NCBI GenBank assembly: GCA_033819885.1
Contig: JAQYUZ010000022.1
Location: forward strand, 62,001-126,000
Source: Microbotryomycetes sp. JL201
Lineage: Eukaryota > Basidiomycota > Microbotryomycetes
Direction of reading: 5' to 3'
Length of the DNA stretch: 64,000 nt
The notes beneath the pieces were generated by a model, which was given only the letters and a program-made list of their open reading frames with translations, was not told the origin of the DNA and did not search any database. Made by a program: the position numbers and the translations under genes. This document shows, piece by piece, positions 22,449 through 33,644 of the stretch (its first letter is position 1; every line of letters begins with the position of its first letter).

Positions 22449-23152
22449 TCCGGACACGCACCGAGAAGATGCGCTTGGCTCGATCAGACGGTGTTCGCCC
22501 GTCGCTCGGCACGTCTAACGCCGGGCCCATCACGTTCACGCAAGGACCTAAGAAAGCGAGGTGACCGCGAACCTATCTGAAACGTTCGATTGCAGAGCCC
22601 GAATGCAGATGATTTGATGCAACGAAGCCGTAACAAGGTGACAACACAACAATGGATCTCCGGCTTCGAGATTCCCAGTAAATAGGATGCGTTCACACGG
22701 TTTGGCCGGTCACGGAGGCCAGGCTTGAGCTTGATACGTCGACGCTTGCGACGGGCGAAAATGGAGCAGATAACTCTGCCAAGCTCGAGCTATAAAGAGG
22801 GAAGCGCATATAAAGACAAGTGGCGTAAACAAAACGCACTACAGGGTCTGTTGTTTTGCAAGCGGGATCAGGGACTGAGCAGAAGATAAATCTGTGTAGC
22901 ATACCGAAAGTATTGACAAGGAACCAAGCCCACAACGATGTCGAGTTTGCGAATGCGTTTGAAGCTCAAGCTTGAAAGTGCAGCCCAAATGTGGGGAATG
23001 CACACGCGAAAGCAAGTTCTGACAGCGCAGAGAATGCGCACTCCGCCTTCCTTTTCAAATGACTTGATCCTGATCGGAAGGCTATGCTTGCCAATTCCTC
23101 GTGTCCCGCGCTAGTTCTCTGATAAGTTTACAACCTCGAACGGTCTGTCTTC
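22449..23152. other. Convergent intergenic region, no gene
   Basis: Between the stop codons of two convergent genes. A minus-strand frame at 22693-22935 has no ATG and no recognisable features. I see nothing else in it. Confidence 0.5.
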
Positions 23153-24328
23153 TCAGCCGACTTTGAGTCTAACAACTCTGTCTACTCGTCTACAAGTTAG
23201 ACTGATTCGCCTTGCTCTCTCCCACCCACTTGCATTTTCAACCATCCTCCTTCTTGCGACAACTTCCTCGACCAGTTCTTTCTTGGTGTCGAACCTGCGA
23301 TTGTTCGGTGGCTTGGAGGATCCAACCTCTTGGACGTCTTGGCCTGTCAAGGACTCGACAACCGTCCCTGTTTTTGCTTGCTCCAGTTCAGACCACAATC
23401 CTCCTGCTGCGAATTGCCACCAATCCTCCCAATTGATACAGGCTATCAGATCGCTCATCGTGTCAACCTTGACGGGATCGATCGAGTGCAAATAGTTCGA
23501 ATACACAGTCGAGGACAGGACAACGAGCGATCGCGTGGGCAAAAACACTGTAAAGGAATCCTCTGCAGAATCTGGCATGCCAGTGGTGCCAGAGTCATCT
23601 TGAGGCGGACGGGGCGTGAATTTAAGAATCGCGTGTGAGCCGAGAGACAAGGTGGCAACCACTGGCGAATAAGCTGGTCCATCTGTATGAGGCATGATAC
23701 CTTGTCCAGGCAGATATCTGTGGGCGACTTTGAATCAGCGTTTGCTTTGATCCACGCAAAAATGTGACCCACTCGTTCACGAGGCAGTGGTTCGGTCCTC
23801 CACCTTGTTCTTGACCGTTTGCATCGAGCTGATCAAATACGCCCAGCTCGTCTATTCTTGGCAATACATTAGGCCACGCCGTCGTCATGAATTGCGGAAA
23901 TGAAGTCGGCACGAGCGCGCCTGCTTTCGTGAGAGCTCCGCCTGCTCGCGAATGTAATCAGTTGCGAATACCACTTCGAAGCGTCACGAGCGAACGAACC
24001 CCAATACATTGATCTGTACAAGCATTCGAACATGAGTAGTGCTTGTAAGTTTGCCGCTTGGCTGCTGACCTTCTCCCATTCAATGGTTGCCAGGCAGTTG
24101 ATCTGACGTTCCCTTGTCCTACAGCGTCAATCTTCTGCTCATTGTCAGCAGGATGGCGCCCGTCAGCATAAGGTATGGCGACCGTCTGCAGCGCTTGCAA
24201 TGTTGCGATGCGTCATCGTGCAGACTGACCTTTAAGAGATACTCTTCTTCGGCGGCATTCACAAAGTCGTAGGCAATCTGAATCGCCTCGACGGGCGAGC
24301 TAAGCAGGTGCAAGCCCGTTGCTGACAT
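23153..24328 (-). CDS. ALKBH6-like 2-oxoglutarate/Fe(II) dioxygenase
   Basis: ATG 24326-24328; stop 23153-23155; about five exons with short introns (one of about 46 nt). The order of blocks matches ALKBH6: an N-terminal helix, WQPLNGRR...WG, [20 protein letters not shown] (iron ligands His and Asp of HxD), VVATLSLGSHAILKF, a loop, RSLVVLSSTVYSNYLHSI (distal His ligand), and RRISLTCRRVDRV (2-oxoglutarate-binding Arg). Family members are non-haem dioxygenases related to AlkB; some bind nucleic acid, and a substrate for fungal ALKBH6 is not established. The segment between WQPLNGRR and MPTSF was assembled over three small exons and is the least certain part. Confidence 0.85.
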
Positions 24329-24419
24329 GTCTGGTCAGGAGTGGCCTGAGCGCAACGTTGGTCTGTTGGAGCGTGGGCGGAGACTCAAGTATACAGAGGC
24401 TACAGCCAAGTCAGGTCTA

Positions 24420-25268
24420 TCAAACAAAATGCCATTGTATGGGAAACTGGCAACTCGAACGCGTTAGCCCGTTTAACACTGCTTAGCCACCGCAACTTAC
24501 TGTGCCCTCGTCCTTTGTGCCGAGCACCAAGAATGCAGCTTCAGACAGATCAACAGACCCTTTCTCATCACATCCACCCGGGCAAAGATCTGCCACCTCG
24601 ACAATCACCTTTTTGGTCGACCCCGTTCGAATAATCTCGAGTTTACGTCCACAGTTTGCTCCATTCGCGTACAATTCCGGAGCGAGAGCGCAGATCAAAG
24701 CAGAGTCTGGATTCTTGTTGCCACATGCACCTGCGGCCCCCATTTGCTGCTCTCCAGGTCAGCTCGAGTTCAGAGCGCTCTATCCCTGTAACTCACATAA
24801 AAATACGTGGCTTTGCCAGTAAAAGTCTCGCCTTTGAGTTTGTCTGACTTTGAGTCTGAACTGTTCTCATCGTGCTCGTTCGTAGGCTGGGCAGAGCCTG
24901 GTTGCTTTGTCGTTTCGTGTGTTGACCTTGTTGTCTCACTTGTCGGCGTATCTTTCGTTGTCGCGGGCGTGACCCGGCTGGTCGGGTCATCAGGTTCCGT
25001 GACGCTCCTTGTGGCAGTTGTTACCGTAGGGGAACGTGTCGTCTCGGGGGACATCGGAGCCTTGTCCCCCGTCAGACTCGCCACCCGGCTTCGGCTTTCT
25101 CCATTTGCGTGCGATTTGCTCATGTCAAACAAAGCTGTTCTCTCGTCCTTATGAAGCAACCAAAGCGCAACGACGACTATAATCATCGAACATACCGCAC
25201 CACCCACTGACGAACCAGTCCTGACCCTCAGCGTTTCGAGACTTTCAGGATCTCGCGCTTACGGGCAT
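24420..25268 (-). CDS. RlpA/expansin-like double-psi beta-barrel protein with signal-anchor
   Basis: The preferred model starts at 25266-25268 with a 5-nt coding exon (ATGCC), a 43-nt intron (gtaagc...gtcag), and then TGSSVGGAVC and a hydrophobic IIVVVALWLL stretch. If that splice is wrong, the start is the ATG at 25184-25186. A long Thr/Ser-rich stalk follows, then the barrel domain: GKATYFYQ, GAAGACGN, LAPELYANGANCGRKLEI, VEVADLCPGGC, GSVDLSEAAFLVLG and GTFPIQWHFV-stop, the last after an intron. These are the hallmarks of RlpA-like/expansin-like domains with the catalytic-type Asp (VADLC). The usual role is binding or loosening of wall polysaccharide. It is probably secreted or membrane-tethered. 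Confidence 0.82.
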
Positions 25269-25597
25269 TCTCACCTGCGTAAATGACCAAAGAATGATCC
25301 CTTCTTCGGCGGAATTGTCTTTTCTCGACAATAGAGTCGTCGTCGCCGTCGGCAAGCCGAGCATAGTCGTGCCGTTTACGCTGAACAGAGGGCCGTGTCA
25401 AGCAAGACGATCCTCGAAACTGATGGTTGAAGTCTTACCTTGCCGCGTGAAGGGGCTCTCACCGACATCGAAAAGCGTCAGCTTGCAAAGCGTCCGTCAC
25501 TCGATCCGAACCTCCGCGGAAAACTCGTGTCAGGAGTCTACACTGTTGAAAATGGCGAAACTGATCAATATAATGCAAACAACCCATTTTTCATATT

Positions 25598-26714
25598 CTA
25601 CTTTAGCTTGGCGGCAAAGCTCTGAGCCATGTCAACAACAGTCTTTTCCTTGTCAATAGGCTTCCATCCAAACACTTTTTGCGCCTTTGATGCGTCGAGA
25701 ATGTTTGTCTTTGATTTGTCGAGCTGAGATCCAGCTGTGCCTTGAACTGCTTTGGGGAATTTGTCTGCCAAATCCTTGTGCTTGTCATTTGAGAACAAGA
25801 CATCGAGCAGGTTCTGCCAGCAGAACGCTTCGTGCGACACAATGAAACGATTACCGCCTGCTTCAGGTGTCGTCAAAGCGTCGACGTGAATCTGAGCAAC
25901 GTCTCTGACGTCGACGTAAAAACCGGCGAACGATTCAGCGTCTTCTGGCTTCTTTTGTCCCTGCAGGAAAGCGTTGAAACCGGCGCAGCTCGTGTTGAGC
26001 GACTTGGGGTCGGTGCAGTCGTGAATAATTGGACCAAGAATCAATGGCGGGCAGATAGTAACCAAATCAAATGTCGAATCGTTGTCTTTGACAAACTTCC
26101 AAGCCGACTTTTCGGCGAGGACTTTGGAGGCGCGGTAACTCTGACTCGGTTCAGTATCTTTGCCGTGCTGCTCCACTTGTTTGGGCGAATACTCGTTCCA
26201 TTCTTCCTCGTTGTACGTATGGACAGGATCGCGAGGGTTGACGATCGATGCGAACGACGAGGTGATGACGATGCGCTGAACTTTGGGCTCTTTCGAGGCG
26301 GACTTGAGGATGGATTGAGTGCCGTTGACAGCCGGATTAATCAAATCCTTGTGCGGGTCTTGCACATTGAAATGAAATGGACTAGCCGTGTGCGCTATGC
26401 CATCGACTCCCTTGACCGCCTCGTCGAAGGCGCCTTCCTGTACGCAATCGGGTTGTCAGCCAAGCAGGTTCGGTCACAGTTGATATTACGGTGCACTTTG
26501 GCGGGCGACAAGCGTGGGACAAGCGGCCTATGACACTCACGGGCTCAACGTCCTCGACGATGACGTATTCAAACTCGTTCAAGCCTTCGTCGGCGTACAG
26601 CTTTTGCAAGTATTCGCCCTTTGCTTTGCTCCGAACTGTGCCGCGCACCTTGTGACCGGCCTGCAGCAGTTGGCGCCCGACGTGGGCGGCAAGGTAGCCT
26701 GAAGCGCCGGTCAA
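25598..26714 (-). CDS. NAD(P)-dependent GRE2/cinnamyl-alcohol-dehydrogenase-like reductase
   Basis: Stop TAG 25598-25600. Two exons with a donor after VIVEDVEP (gtgagt) and an acceptor before EGAFDEAVKGVDG. The Rossmann motif is TGASGYLAAHVGRQLL; there follow HTASPFHF, VITSSFASIV, a YRASK-type catalytic Tyr-Lys (SQSYRASKVLAEKSAW), and ICPPLILGPIIHD. This is the extended-SDR group of GRE2 ketoreductases, dihydroflavonol reductases and cinnamyl-alcohol dehydrogenases, which reduce carbonyls with NADPH. The 5' end is unresolved: the frame is open back to about 26775 (LSGTVLLTGASGY) without a suitable ATG. A short upstream exon is likely, with candidate ATGs near 26810 and 26880. Confidence 0.82.
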
Positions 26715-26779
26715 GAGGACTGTTCCCGAGAGGTCATGCTCAGCAGAACTGTCGGCTTCAGTTGGCAGCCTGTGCAGAG

Positions 26780-27185
26780 CTCACTCATCGAGTTCTTCGC
26801 AGCGGCGGGCATCTTTGTTTTGAGAGAGAGAGAAAGCGTGCGAATCGAAAAGACTCGGATCGAGCAGTCGCTGACTCGGCATGTGGAGCGCGCGAGTCAC
26901 AATCCAGTCACAATTGCACGGGGTTGTAGGACTCAAGTCACGAATGAACGCTTGATTACGCTGCGTGCTGGATGGTGTCGAAAAATAGTACAGATCCTTG
27001 TCCTCGAGCTCAGGCTCAGACCAGTTTCTATGACGACGCCTGCGCATTGCTCCTAGTCCATTCTCGAAAAGGCATGCAATATCAGTGTCGGGCCATTCAC
27101 AACGCGACGCATTTTATTGCATTGATCGCAATACGCTGCTCGTTGTCCAAGAGCAAGACTAGAGCCGGGCCAATTGAGCCCGCAT
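26780..27185. other. Intergenic region
   Basis: About 400 bp between the reductase 5' end and the glycosidase stop codon. It includes an AG-repeat (26821-26832, CT-rich on the minus strand). It may hold a first exon of the reductase; nothing else is recognised. Confidence 0.4.
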
Positions 27186-30100
27186 CTACAGCTTTACGCA
27201 CAGCCTGTACTCTCCTTGCATGTCTTGGTTCACCTCAAAGCCATCTCCAGCAACAATACGTCGCGCATCACCCGGTGGCAAACGTACCGCCACGTCTTTG
27301 TAAGACAACGGCCAATCTTTTTTCACGACGTCGTACCCAACCCCGACAGTGTCTTCATCAACGACCTTGAACCAAAATTGAACTTCTGTGTAGGCTCCTT
27401 TGCCGGTGTGATTGTTTGAGCGGAAATCGTCCTCGATCAACGTGAACGTGCCTGTTTGGCCGGATGGGTGCTTGAATGGAGCTGGGAATACGATAAGGGT
27501 ACGTTCGTTGATGCCGTCATAGATGTTACGAGTGCAAGGACCCCCAAGCATGAGCGCGCCACCGGCACGAACGAGCATCGGTATTTTTTCCAGTGGTGCA
27601 TCTGCAAACAACATGTGAGCTGTATCCCCTTGACACCCTTGTTGATGAATGACTTGCCGAGCTCGTGGAACTGCCCTTCTCTGCCGGCGTACCACTCTCC
27701 AGTGGCAAAGTCGCACCACAACAACGAACGTTCGCCGTCAGTGGCAGTCTCTGGCAAGTACACACGTCGGCTAGTCGCGCCACGTTCAGTTACAGGCGCG
27801 ACAAGGACGTGAGAACCGAAAATGAATTCTTCGTCCATTTTGAGAGTGAACGGATCCGTTGAGTGATGCCAAAGAAGTGGCTGCCAGCAAAACCGTTAGC
27901 GGGGGAACGAGAGGCCAACACTTGGTCTCACTTTCAGCACAGGCCATCCTCGTCGATAGTAGTGTGTCAAATAAAGCGAATAAAACGTTGGAGCAAGACG
28001 GTAGCGCAAATCCAAGGTCTTGCGCAAAATCTCTGTCACGTCGTCGCCATACATCCACATGGTTGTGGAAACTTCCTTCCAGCTGTGCACGGTAAATCTT
28101 GTGTGCATCATACCGTTTTGACACCACCGGATGAGCAACTCGGGGCTTGGGTGATGCTTGCCAGCAAATCCTCCGATATCGTGTCCATACAGTCCAGGAC
28201 CGAATGACATGCCGACTGAAAGCGTCATTTTGGTGCCGTATTTGAGGGCTTTCCACGAAGTCGAATTGTCACCAGACCAGGTGGCGTGCGCGTACGCCTG
28301 GATACCCGGAACGCCAGATCGCGAGACGATGACGGGTCGGTCAGACGGTCGCTCTGATACAACAGCTTCGTACGTTGCTCGAGCCATGCCCATTGTCTGG
28401 ATAGCCTTGCCAACGGCGCCGAGGCGAATCTCGCCAAGTCCCCAGCCGGCACGTTCTTCCACGTTCGTGCCGATTTTCACTGGCACAACAGCTTCGTACA
28501 TACTAAGTTGGCCAGCAAATTTGGCGTCATCGTCGACCATTCCCGCCATCTCGTTATTATCAATCCACATTCCCGTCAAGCCATTCTCTAACAACTGCTG
28601 TTTGATAGCTTGCCTCCACCATTCTGTCCCTCCATTTGAGGAGTAATCAAAGTAGCTTCCGGGACCGTGTGCAGCGAATCCGCTTGTCCAAACGAGGTCG
28701 ACTTGGGCTCCATCGGGCATTTCGTCCGTTCTATCGTCAGCGCACTTGACAAAAATGCCGCCAGGCGTTCTCTTGTGCAATTCCAATGCCGACGCATAAG
28801 AAGGATGGTCTGTCAAAAGCCATGGTTTGATGTTGACAATTGTTTGAACCTCGAGGTCTGCTTCAATGGCTCTGCCAAGGGCGGCGGGATCGGGGTACCG
28901 TGATCTATTCCACGCAAAGTAATGGCGATTGTCTGTCTTTTCGTCTGTGCATGCGCGTCAGCTTTATCCAATCAAAGTCTCGTGTCGTACGTACTCTGAC
29001 ACCATCCGGACGAAAGGTACAGCCCATCTATCGCAAACCCTTCCTTTCTTGATCGCTTGACAAACTCGATGATGGACTCTTGCGCTTTTGTTTCGGCAGC
29101 AAGAGACAGACTGGAAGCGAGGTAGCCGAATTGCGACAATGGCGGCAAGGACGAAGACGTCGTGACCGGATGAGGCACGGCTTGCAAAGGTTTTGGCGAC
29201 ATCAAGGAAGCGTACTCTGTCAAAATTGATGGCAAGGTACCATCTCCGAGCATGACGTAATAGTCAAGCTGTACTCTCGTTAGAACATATCTGTCAGAAG
29301 CAAATGGCACAACTTACGGGCCCGGCATTGGCTTTGTACGACCGGAAGCATCCAAAAAGGACATCTCCCTCGCTGCCCATATCAAAGTACGAGTCCGCCA
29401 GCGTATTGTAATACACGCCATACCACCTATTGAGCTTTCGATTGAAGACGGCGTAAAACGGCGTGACCTTGTATAATGGATCTCCGTGATCAAAATCGTA
29501 TGAAAGCGCATCCCGACCTTCCATGGTGAACTTTTTGCCAGTCTTTTCGATGCCACCTCGGCTCTCGCCTAGACCATAAACGAATTCGTTCCGTTCCGGA
29601 TGGATGAACGGAGCAAGTGATGGCGTGTACTCGTTTTCGTCCACGGGCAAATAATTTTCCCTCTCCATCTGAAATGTGGAGCTTCATCAGCATGAAGAGC
29701 ATATGATTTCGGCAATTGTTAGCTTGCATAGTGCCAAACGGCGCCGGTTGCTTTGTCAAAGGAGTAAGCTCGTGTTGGCGAATCTGCAAGAAGCTGCTCC
29801 CCGTCCGCGAGCCATTGCAGTCTCGGTCCGGCGGTGTAATCGATATGGATTTCCACATTTGGCAACGTGATCCTACTCTGAGTATCACTCTATGTATATG
29901 CTGGCACATTAGCACTCGCGCGCGCACGTTCTTTCCAGAAGTCACAAACTTGCCGCGTGCTGCACTCGAGGTTTGTAAGCGTTTGATTCCCAGTGCACGC
30001 CGTCGTTCGTCTTTTGAGGGTACTGCTGCCTCGGCAGCTCGTGAACGACGCGCACAATTGACGACGAGACGACGTGAACGTTCAGCGAGTGCCCTGCGTC

Positions 30101-30298
30101 GTTTTGCAGAGACAATGCAGGCTCTGCGTATGCCGCTTGACGTCGGAACCCTCTCGGAATTACTGTGCGTGTCATCTTTGGTGCATTGGGGAGCTCAAAC
30201 ACGATTCTCGGTCCCAGCCCACAAAGCTCCCGGGGGGCGGCACTTCGGGCCGCCTGCCGACAATGTGGCGTCCCACTTTGGTTTAATAAATTGCACAT
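27186..30298 (-). CDS. Glycoside hydrolase family 31 (alpha-glucosidase/alpha-xylosidase type)
   Basis: Stop 27186-27188. Several exons carry, in order: RIVFELPNAPKMTRTVIPRGF, PNVEIHIDYTAGPRLQW, FVYGLGESRGGIEKTGKKF, YKVTPFYAVFNRKLNRWYGVYYN, LDYYVMLGDG, FAIDGLYLSSGW, GMWIDNNEMAG (nucleophile Asp region), GVPGIQAYAHATWSGDNSTSW (acid/base Asp), GHDIGGFAG and RWCQNGMMHTRFTVHSW, then the C-terminal beta domain (LVAPVTERGA). This is the GH31 order, and the WIDNNE/WSGDN forms place it near intracellular alpha-glucosidases. No signal peptide is seen, so cytosolic hydrolysis of alpha-linked oligosaccharides is likely. The ATG at 30296-30298 leaves only 6 nt to the stop codon of the SDR gene upstream, so the start may instead be the Met near 30178. 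Confidence 0.85.
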
Positions 30299-30304
30299 GC
30301 AGGT

Positions 30305-31542
30305 CTATCGCATGGTCAAGAGCTGCCCTCCGTCCATACTAAAGTGTTGGCCATACACAAAGTGGTTGGCAGCGAGAGCCAGCACACTTTGAGCCATTTC
30401 GCGCTCCAGGCCAGGCTACAGGACCACACCTCTATTAGCTCGACTCGTGCCAGAGACCCGCCTCACTCACCCGTCCTGCTGGGATTCCACGTTCGAGATA
30501 GGCTTGGCGGTCGTCTGGATCGGGGAATCGACCGCCCGAGGTCACTAGTTTCCGATGTCAGCAACTTGACACAACGTGTCCAAGACGCAGCACAGCCGCT
30601 ACTCACTCTCGCTCATGAACAGTCCTGGTGCAAGTGAGTTTACACGCACGCCGACCTCGTGCAACTCAGAGGCTTGCATGTTGGTCAAAGAGATTAGCGC
30701 CGCCTTTGAGGAATTGTAAATGTGCTGTCCGTTCTGGCTGGTGCGAGTCAGTCCAGAGATGGACGTCACGTTGATCACGGAAGCTTCGGGCAATTTGTGC
30801 TCGCGAGCCTTGACGAGCAAAGGCAGGAATCCCGCAGTGACGAACCAGGGCGAATACACATTCGTGCGCATGACTATTGGCATATGCGTCAGCCGGGAGC
30901 AGATGCAAGCTGGTTCAACCCACCTTGCGCCCAGACTTCGGGATCGTAGTTGAACATCGTGTCAGCGTATTCTTGTATGTTGGATTTTTTGCGCGAAAGA
31001 GTCCCGTTTGTCCCTTTGGCGATGCCAGCATTGTTGACAAGGCTGCTCGAGAGAGGAGTTGATGCGAGAACTCGGGTTAGTTTGTTGTAAACAGCTAGCT
31101 TCTCTCACTGGAACGCGGCATTACGATCGAGCAATCGACGCCACCCAAATGAAAAGTGAAGGTAGGATGACGGACATGGACAGGTACTTTTCCTTGCTCT
31201 GAACGTGCTCGACGGCTACTTTGATGCTCTGCTTGTCTGTCACATCCATCTTCAAGGGTATGATCTCTGCCTCGAGCTCGCCTTCTTGTTTTGCGCTTTC
31301 GACAGCCTCTTGCAGTTTTTCGAATCGGCGTCCGGTGATGTATGTCTTGCAGCCGTTGCTGGCGAGGGCACGTGCGATCATATAGCCGATTCCAGTGCCG
31401 CCGCCCGTCACTGTCGTCGCCGACGTCATCAGCGACTCTTTGCCATGCTGCCGCACTTTGGGCAATATCGAGGACACTCACCGAGTGCGACTTGCCCAGT
31501 CAGAGAAAACAGAGGCCCGGCGGTGAACGGGTGCGGTGGCAT
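30305..31542 (-). CDS. Short-chain dehydrogenase/reductase
   Basis: ATG 31540-31542; stop TAG 30305-30307; five exons. Exon 1 ends LFSLTGQVAL and joins VTGGGTGIGYMIARAL, the glycine-rich cofactor motif. Then come ITGRRFEKLQEAV, MDVTDKQS, LVNNAGIAKGTNG, SVINVTSISGLT (catalytic Ser), IYNSSKAALISL (Tyr-x3-Lys), VRVNSLAPGLFMSE, RQAYLERGIPAGR and FSMDGGQLLTMR-stop. This is a complete classical SDR; substrate unknown. The donor of intron 2 is uncertain (CT|gtccat or AT|gtccgt). A TCACGTGA palindrome lies 67 bp upstream of the ATG. The gene is head-to-tail with, and almost touching, the GH31 gene. Confidence 0.87.
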
Positions 31543-31608
31543 CGTCCAGGCTCCGGTATGGTACAAAAGCGAATGGGTGAGCCGCAGCCGCATCGTCCTC
31601 GTTCAAAG

Positions 31609-31616
31609 TCACGTGA
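31609..31616. promoter_or_regulatory. TCACGTGA palindrome
   Basis: A perfect palindrome 67 bp upstream of the SDR start and 220 bp upstream of the divergent gene at 31837. Confidence 0.5.
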
Positions 31617-31836
31617 CGAAACAGCGAATTTAGAAGAAATCTGCCCGCATCCGCAGAATCAATAACATGAATGATGCGATGACCAATCGTACGGTCACAG
31701 CTTCCAGCGGCACCGCTAGCCAGTTTCGCCGCCCACGTGCCGCCGCGGAGCTTTGCAAGGCTCCTGAGCACCCGTATCTTTCGATTCGCCGTCATTTCCT
31801 GGCCTCCAATCCACCTGCAACAGCTGCTTCCCTTAG

Positions 31837-33580
31837 ATGGAGGAACAAGTCGCGCTAACGGCTTCAACTCGTCGGTCTGCTCTCCCACCGCCACCAGTGC
31901 CGCAGCAACTTGAACTCGACGGACAAGTCATCACATCCCAGTCCCGAGACCGTAAGCCCCTCCCCACACCTCCGGGAGTGACAAATCTCGTCGGGATTCG
32001 GCAGGATGCACCCTCGCCACCTTCCCTGCTGTCGCAACCCGTTTCTGCGGAAAAAAGAGCCTATGCGCAAGCGATTGGCATCGATATACCATCAAAGGCA
32101 CATGGAGCCGAAATTGGATCGCCAGACTCCATATTGCCCAGCTACCAGGACCGGGATCCCGATGAGCGGGAAGGATTGGCCAAGAGCGATCGCTCGTCTC
32201 CCGAAACCGGACCGGTCACCGATGAGGACCTCAAAATGTCGTGTGAGCTGGACCAGGTCCGAGATTTGCTTGAGAATGAGACCAAGGCCCAGCTCAGATT
32301 GGATGCGGTGGCTCAGAAAGCCAGGCACTCGGACGGGTCCTACGAGTTGTCGCAACACCGAGGGAGGCAATGGGCACCGTTGGACAATCCAGCGTGCCAC
32401 CTGGAACAGACTCTCCGCGAGCAATCTGGGGATCCAGAATTCATGCCCGCGGGAGGAGTCTGCCTCAGCCTCGGTGAGCTCGACGAGCAAACCAAGTATC
32501 GACACCAAGGCACTATCGCCGACTCAAAGAGGGGGTCCCAGGGGGCAAAGCAGGAACGAACCGCGTCCTTATACAACCACTCGGTTTCCAGAGCCTCGGT
32601 CACCCAGACACCGCCGTATCTCAAGCAATCTGATTTCCCTGCTGAAGACCTGGGTAACTTGCCTTGGCTTCGGGTGGCAGAATTCGGTGACCGAAGCCCT
32701 AGGGACATATCAGGAGATCCATCGACATCTCAACTATCTCGGATAAGTCTCGGTGGACTGGCGAGGCTCGAGCAAAGCACAAATCCTGCCACCCTTGCCA
32801 AACTTAAACGCAGCATGTCAAGAGCCCGCGGGTTTTACGGAGCTGGAATCGGCTCAGCGGTAAGCTGTTCTGCTCCGATCTTCTCAGCTTTGCTGCGGTC
32901 TCATTCCTGGCTCACAGGCATACGGCTCAGAGCTTGAGGTGGTTTTTGAAAGTGGCGCAAGCGCAGCAACCAGACCGATCGAGCCGCCTTCACTGCGCCC
33001 GACGGTTTCGCCAAGATTTGAACCAACCCTTTCATTTCTTGCTCCGGAGGCTCGACCGCAAAGCGCAAGCCTCCAGCCTAGCCCGTCTCCCACAATGTTC
33101 CACCAATCATCACAATTTCGCGAATTGCCGCATCACCCGGGAGTCGCAGTACATGCAGCTCCAGGTAGCAGATCAGAGCTATCTTCAGCCGAATATATGG
33201 CTGTGTCAACTCAAGACCACACTCGGTGGCCCCTTGTGGATCCGAGACAGCCGCCACCACTGCCACCCCTGCCACCGTCACACGCCGCACGACCCGTGCA
33301 GTTAGTCCGCACCGGCACAGTTTTAGGTCCGCACTCGAGTCCGATCCCGGTGTTCGCCGTGGCATCGCCGACTGTGACAGCCAGTCTTCCGTTTGTACCG
33401 ATGGGGCCGCCCCTGCCACCTGTACCGGTCGGGCACAGCCACGCGCAGCCCGGCATCTACCCACGTTCAACATCGTCACCTGCGCCTTCTCAGACAAGCT
33501 ACAGATCGGGATTTTCAAGGACAAGCAGAGTCGGAACGTTCAAAAAGCTATTTGGCAGGTCATCGAGTGTAACGCCGTAA
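31837..33580 (+). CDS. Proline-rich disordered protein, unknown function
   Basis: ATG 31837-31839; stop TAA 33578-33580; one intron (GCG|gtaagc ... cacag|GCATAC, about 32862-32918). About 560 residues. It is mostly disordered: PPPPVPQQ near the N-terminus, a short helical region (LDQVRDLLENETKAQLRLDAVAQKA is interrupted by polar residues), and proline runs (QPPPLPPLPPS, PPLPPVPVG). It ends in a basic patch GTFKKLFGRSSS that could be a membrane- or partner-binding motif. The proline runs could bind SH3 or WW domains (inference). I do not recognise the family. The stop is 64 bp from the convergent G-alpha gene. Confidence 0.65.
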
Positions 33581-33644
33581 GGATCATGATGTCATTCCCA
33601 AATACTCATAAAAACCCCTTTCTCCAAGAATGCACCAAGCTTTG

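Noticed and set aside
22620-22645. GCCGTAACAAGGTGAC, similar to the 3' end of 18S rRNA
   Set aside because: Only about ten bases match and no rRNA context surrounds them; chance.
22693-22935. 80-codon minus-strand frame
   Set aside because: No ATG, no domain, and it lies between convergent 3' ends.
27186-31542. Metabolic gene cluster (reductase, glycosidase, SDR)
   Set aside because: Adjacent and co-oriented, but there is no backbone biosynthetic enzyme, transporter or dedicated regulator within the run; ordinary neighbourhood is more likely.
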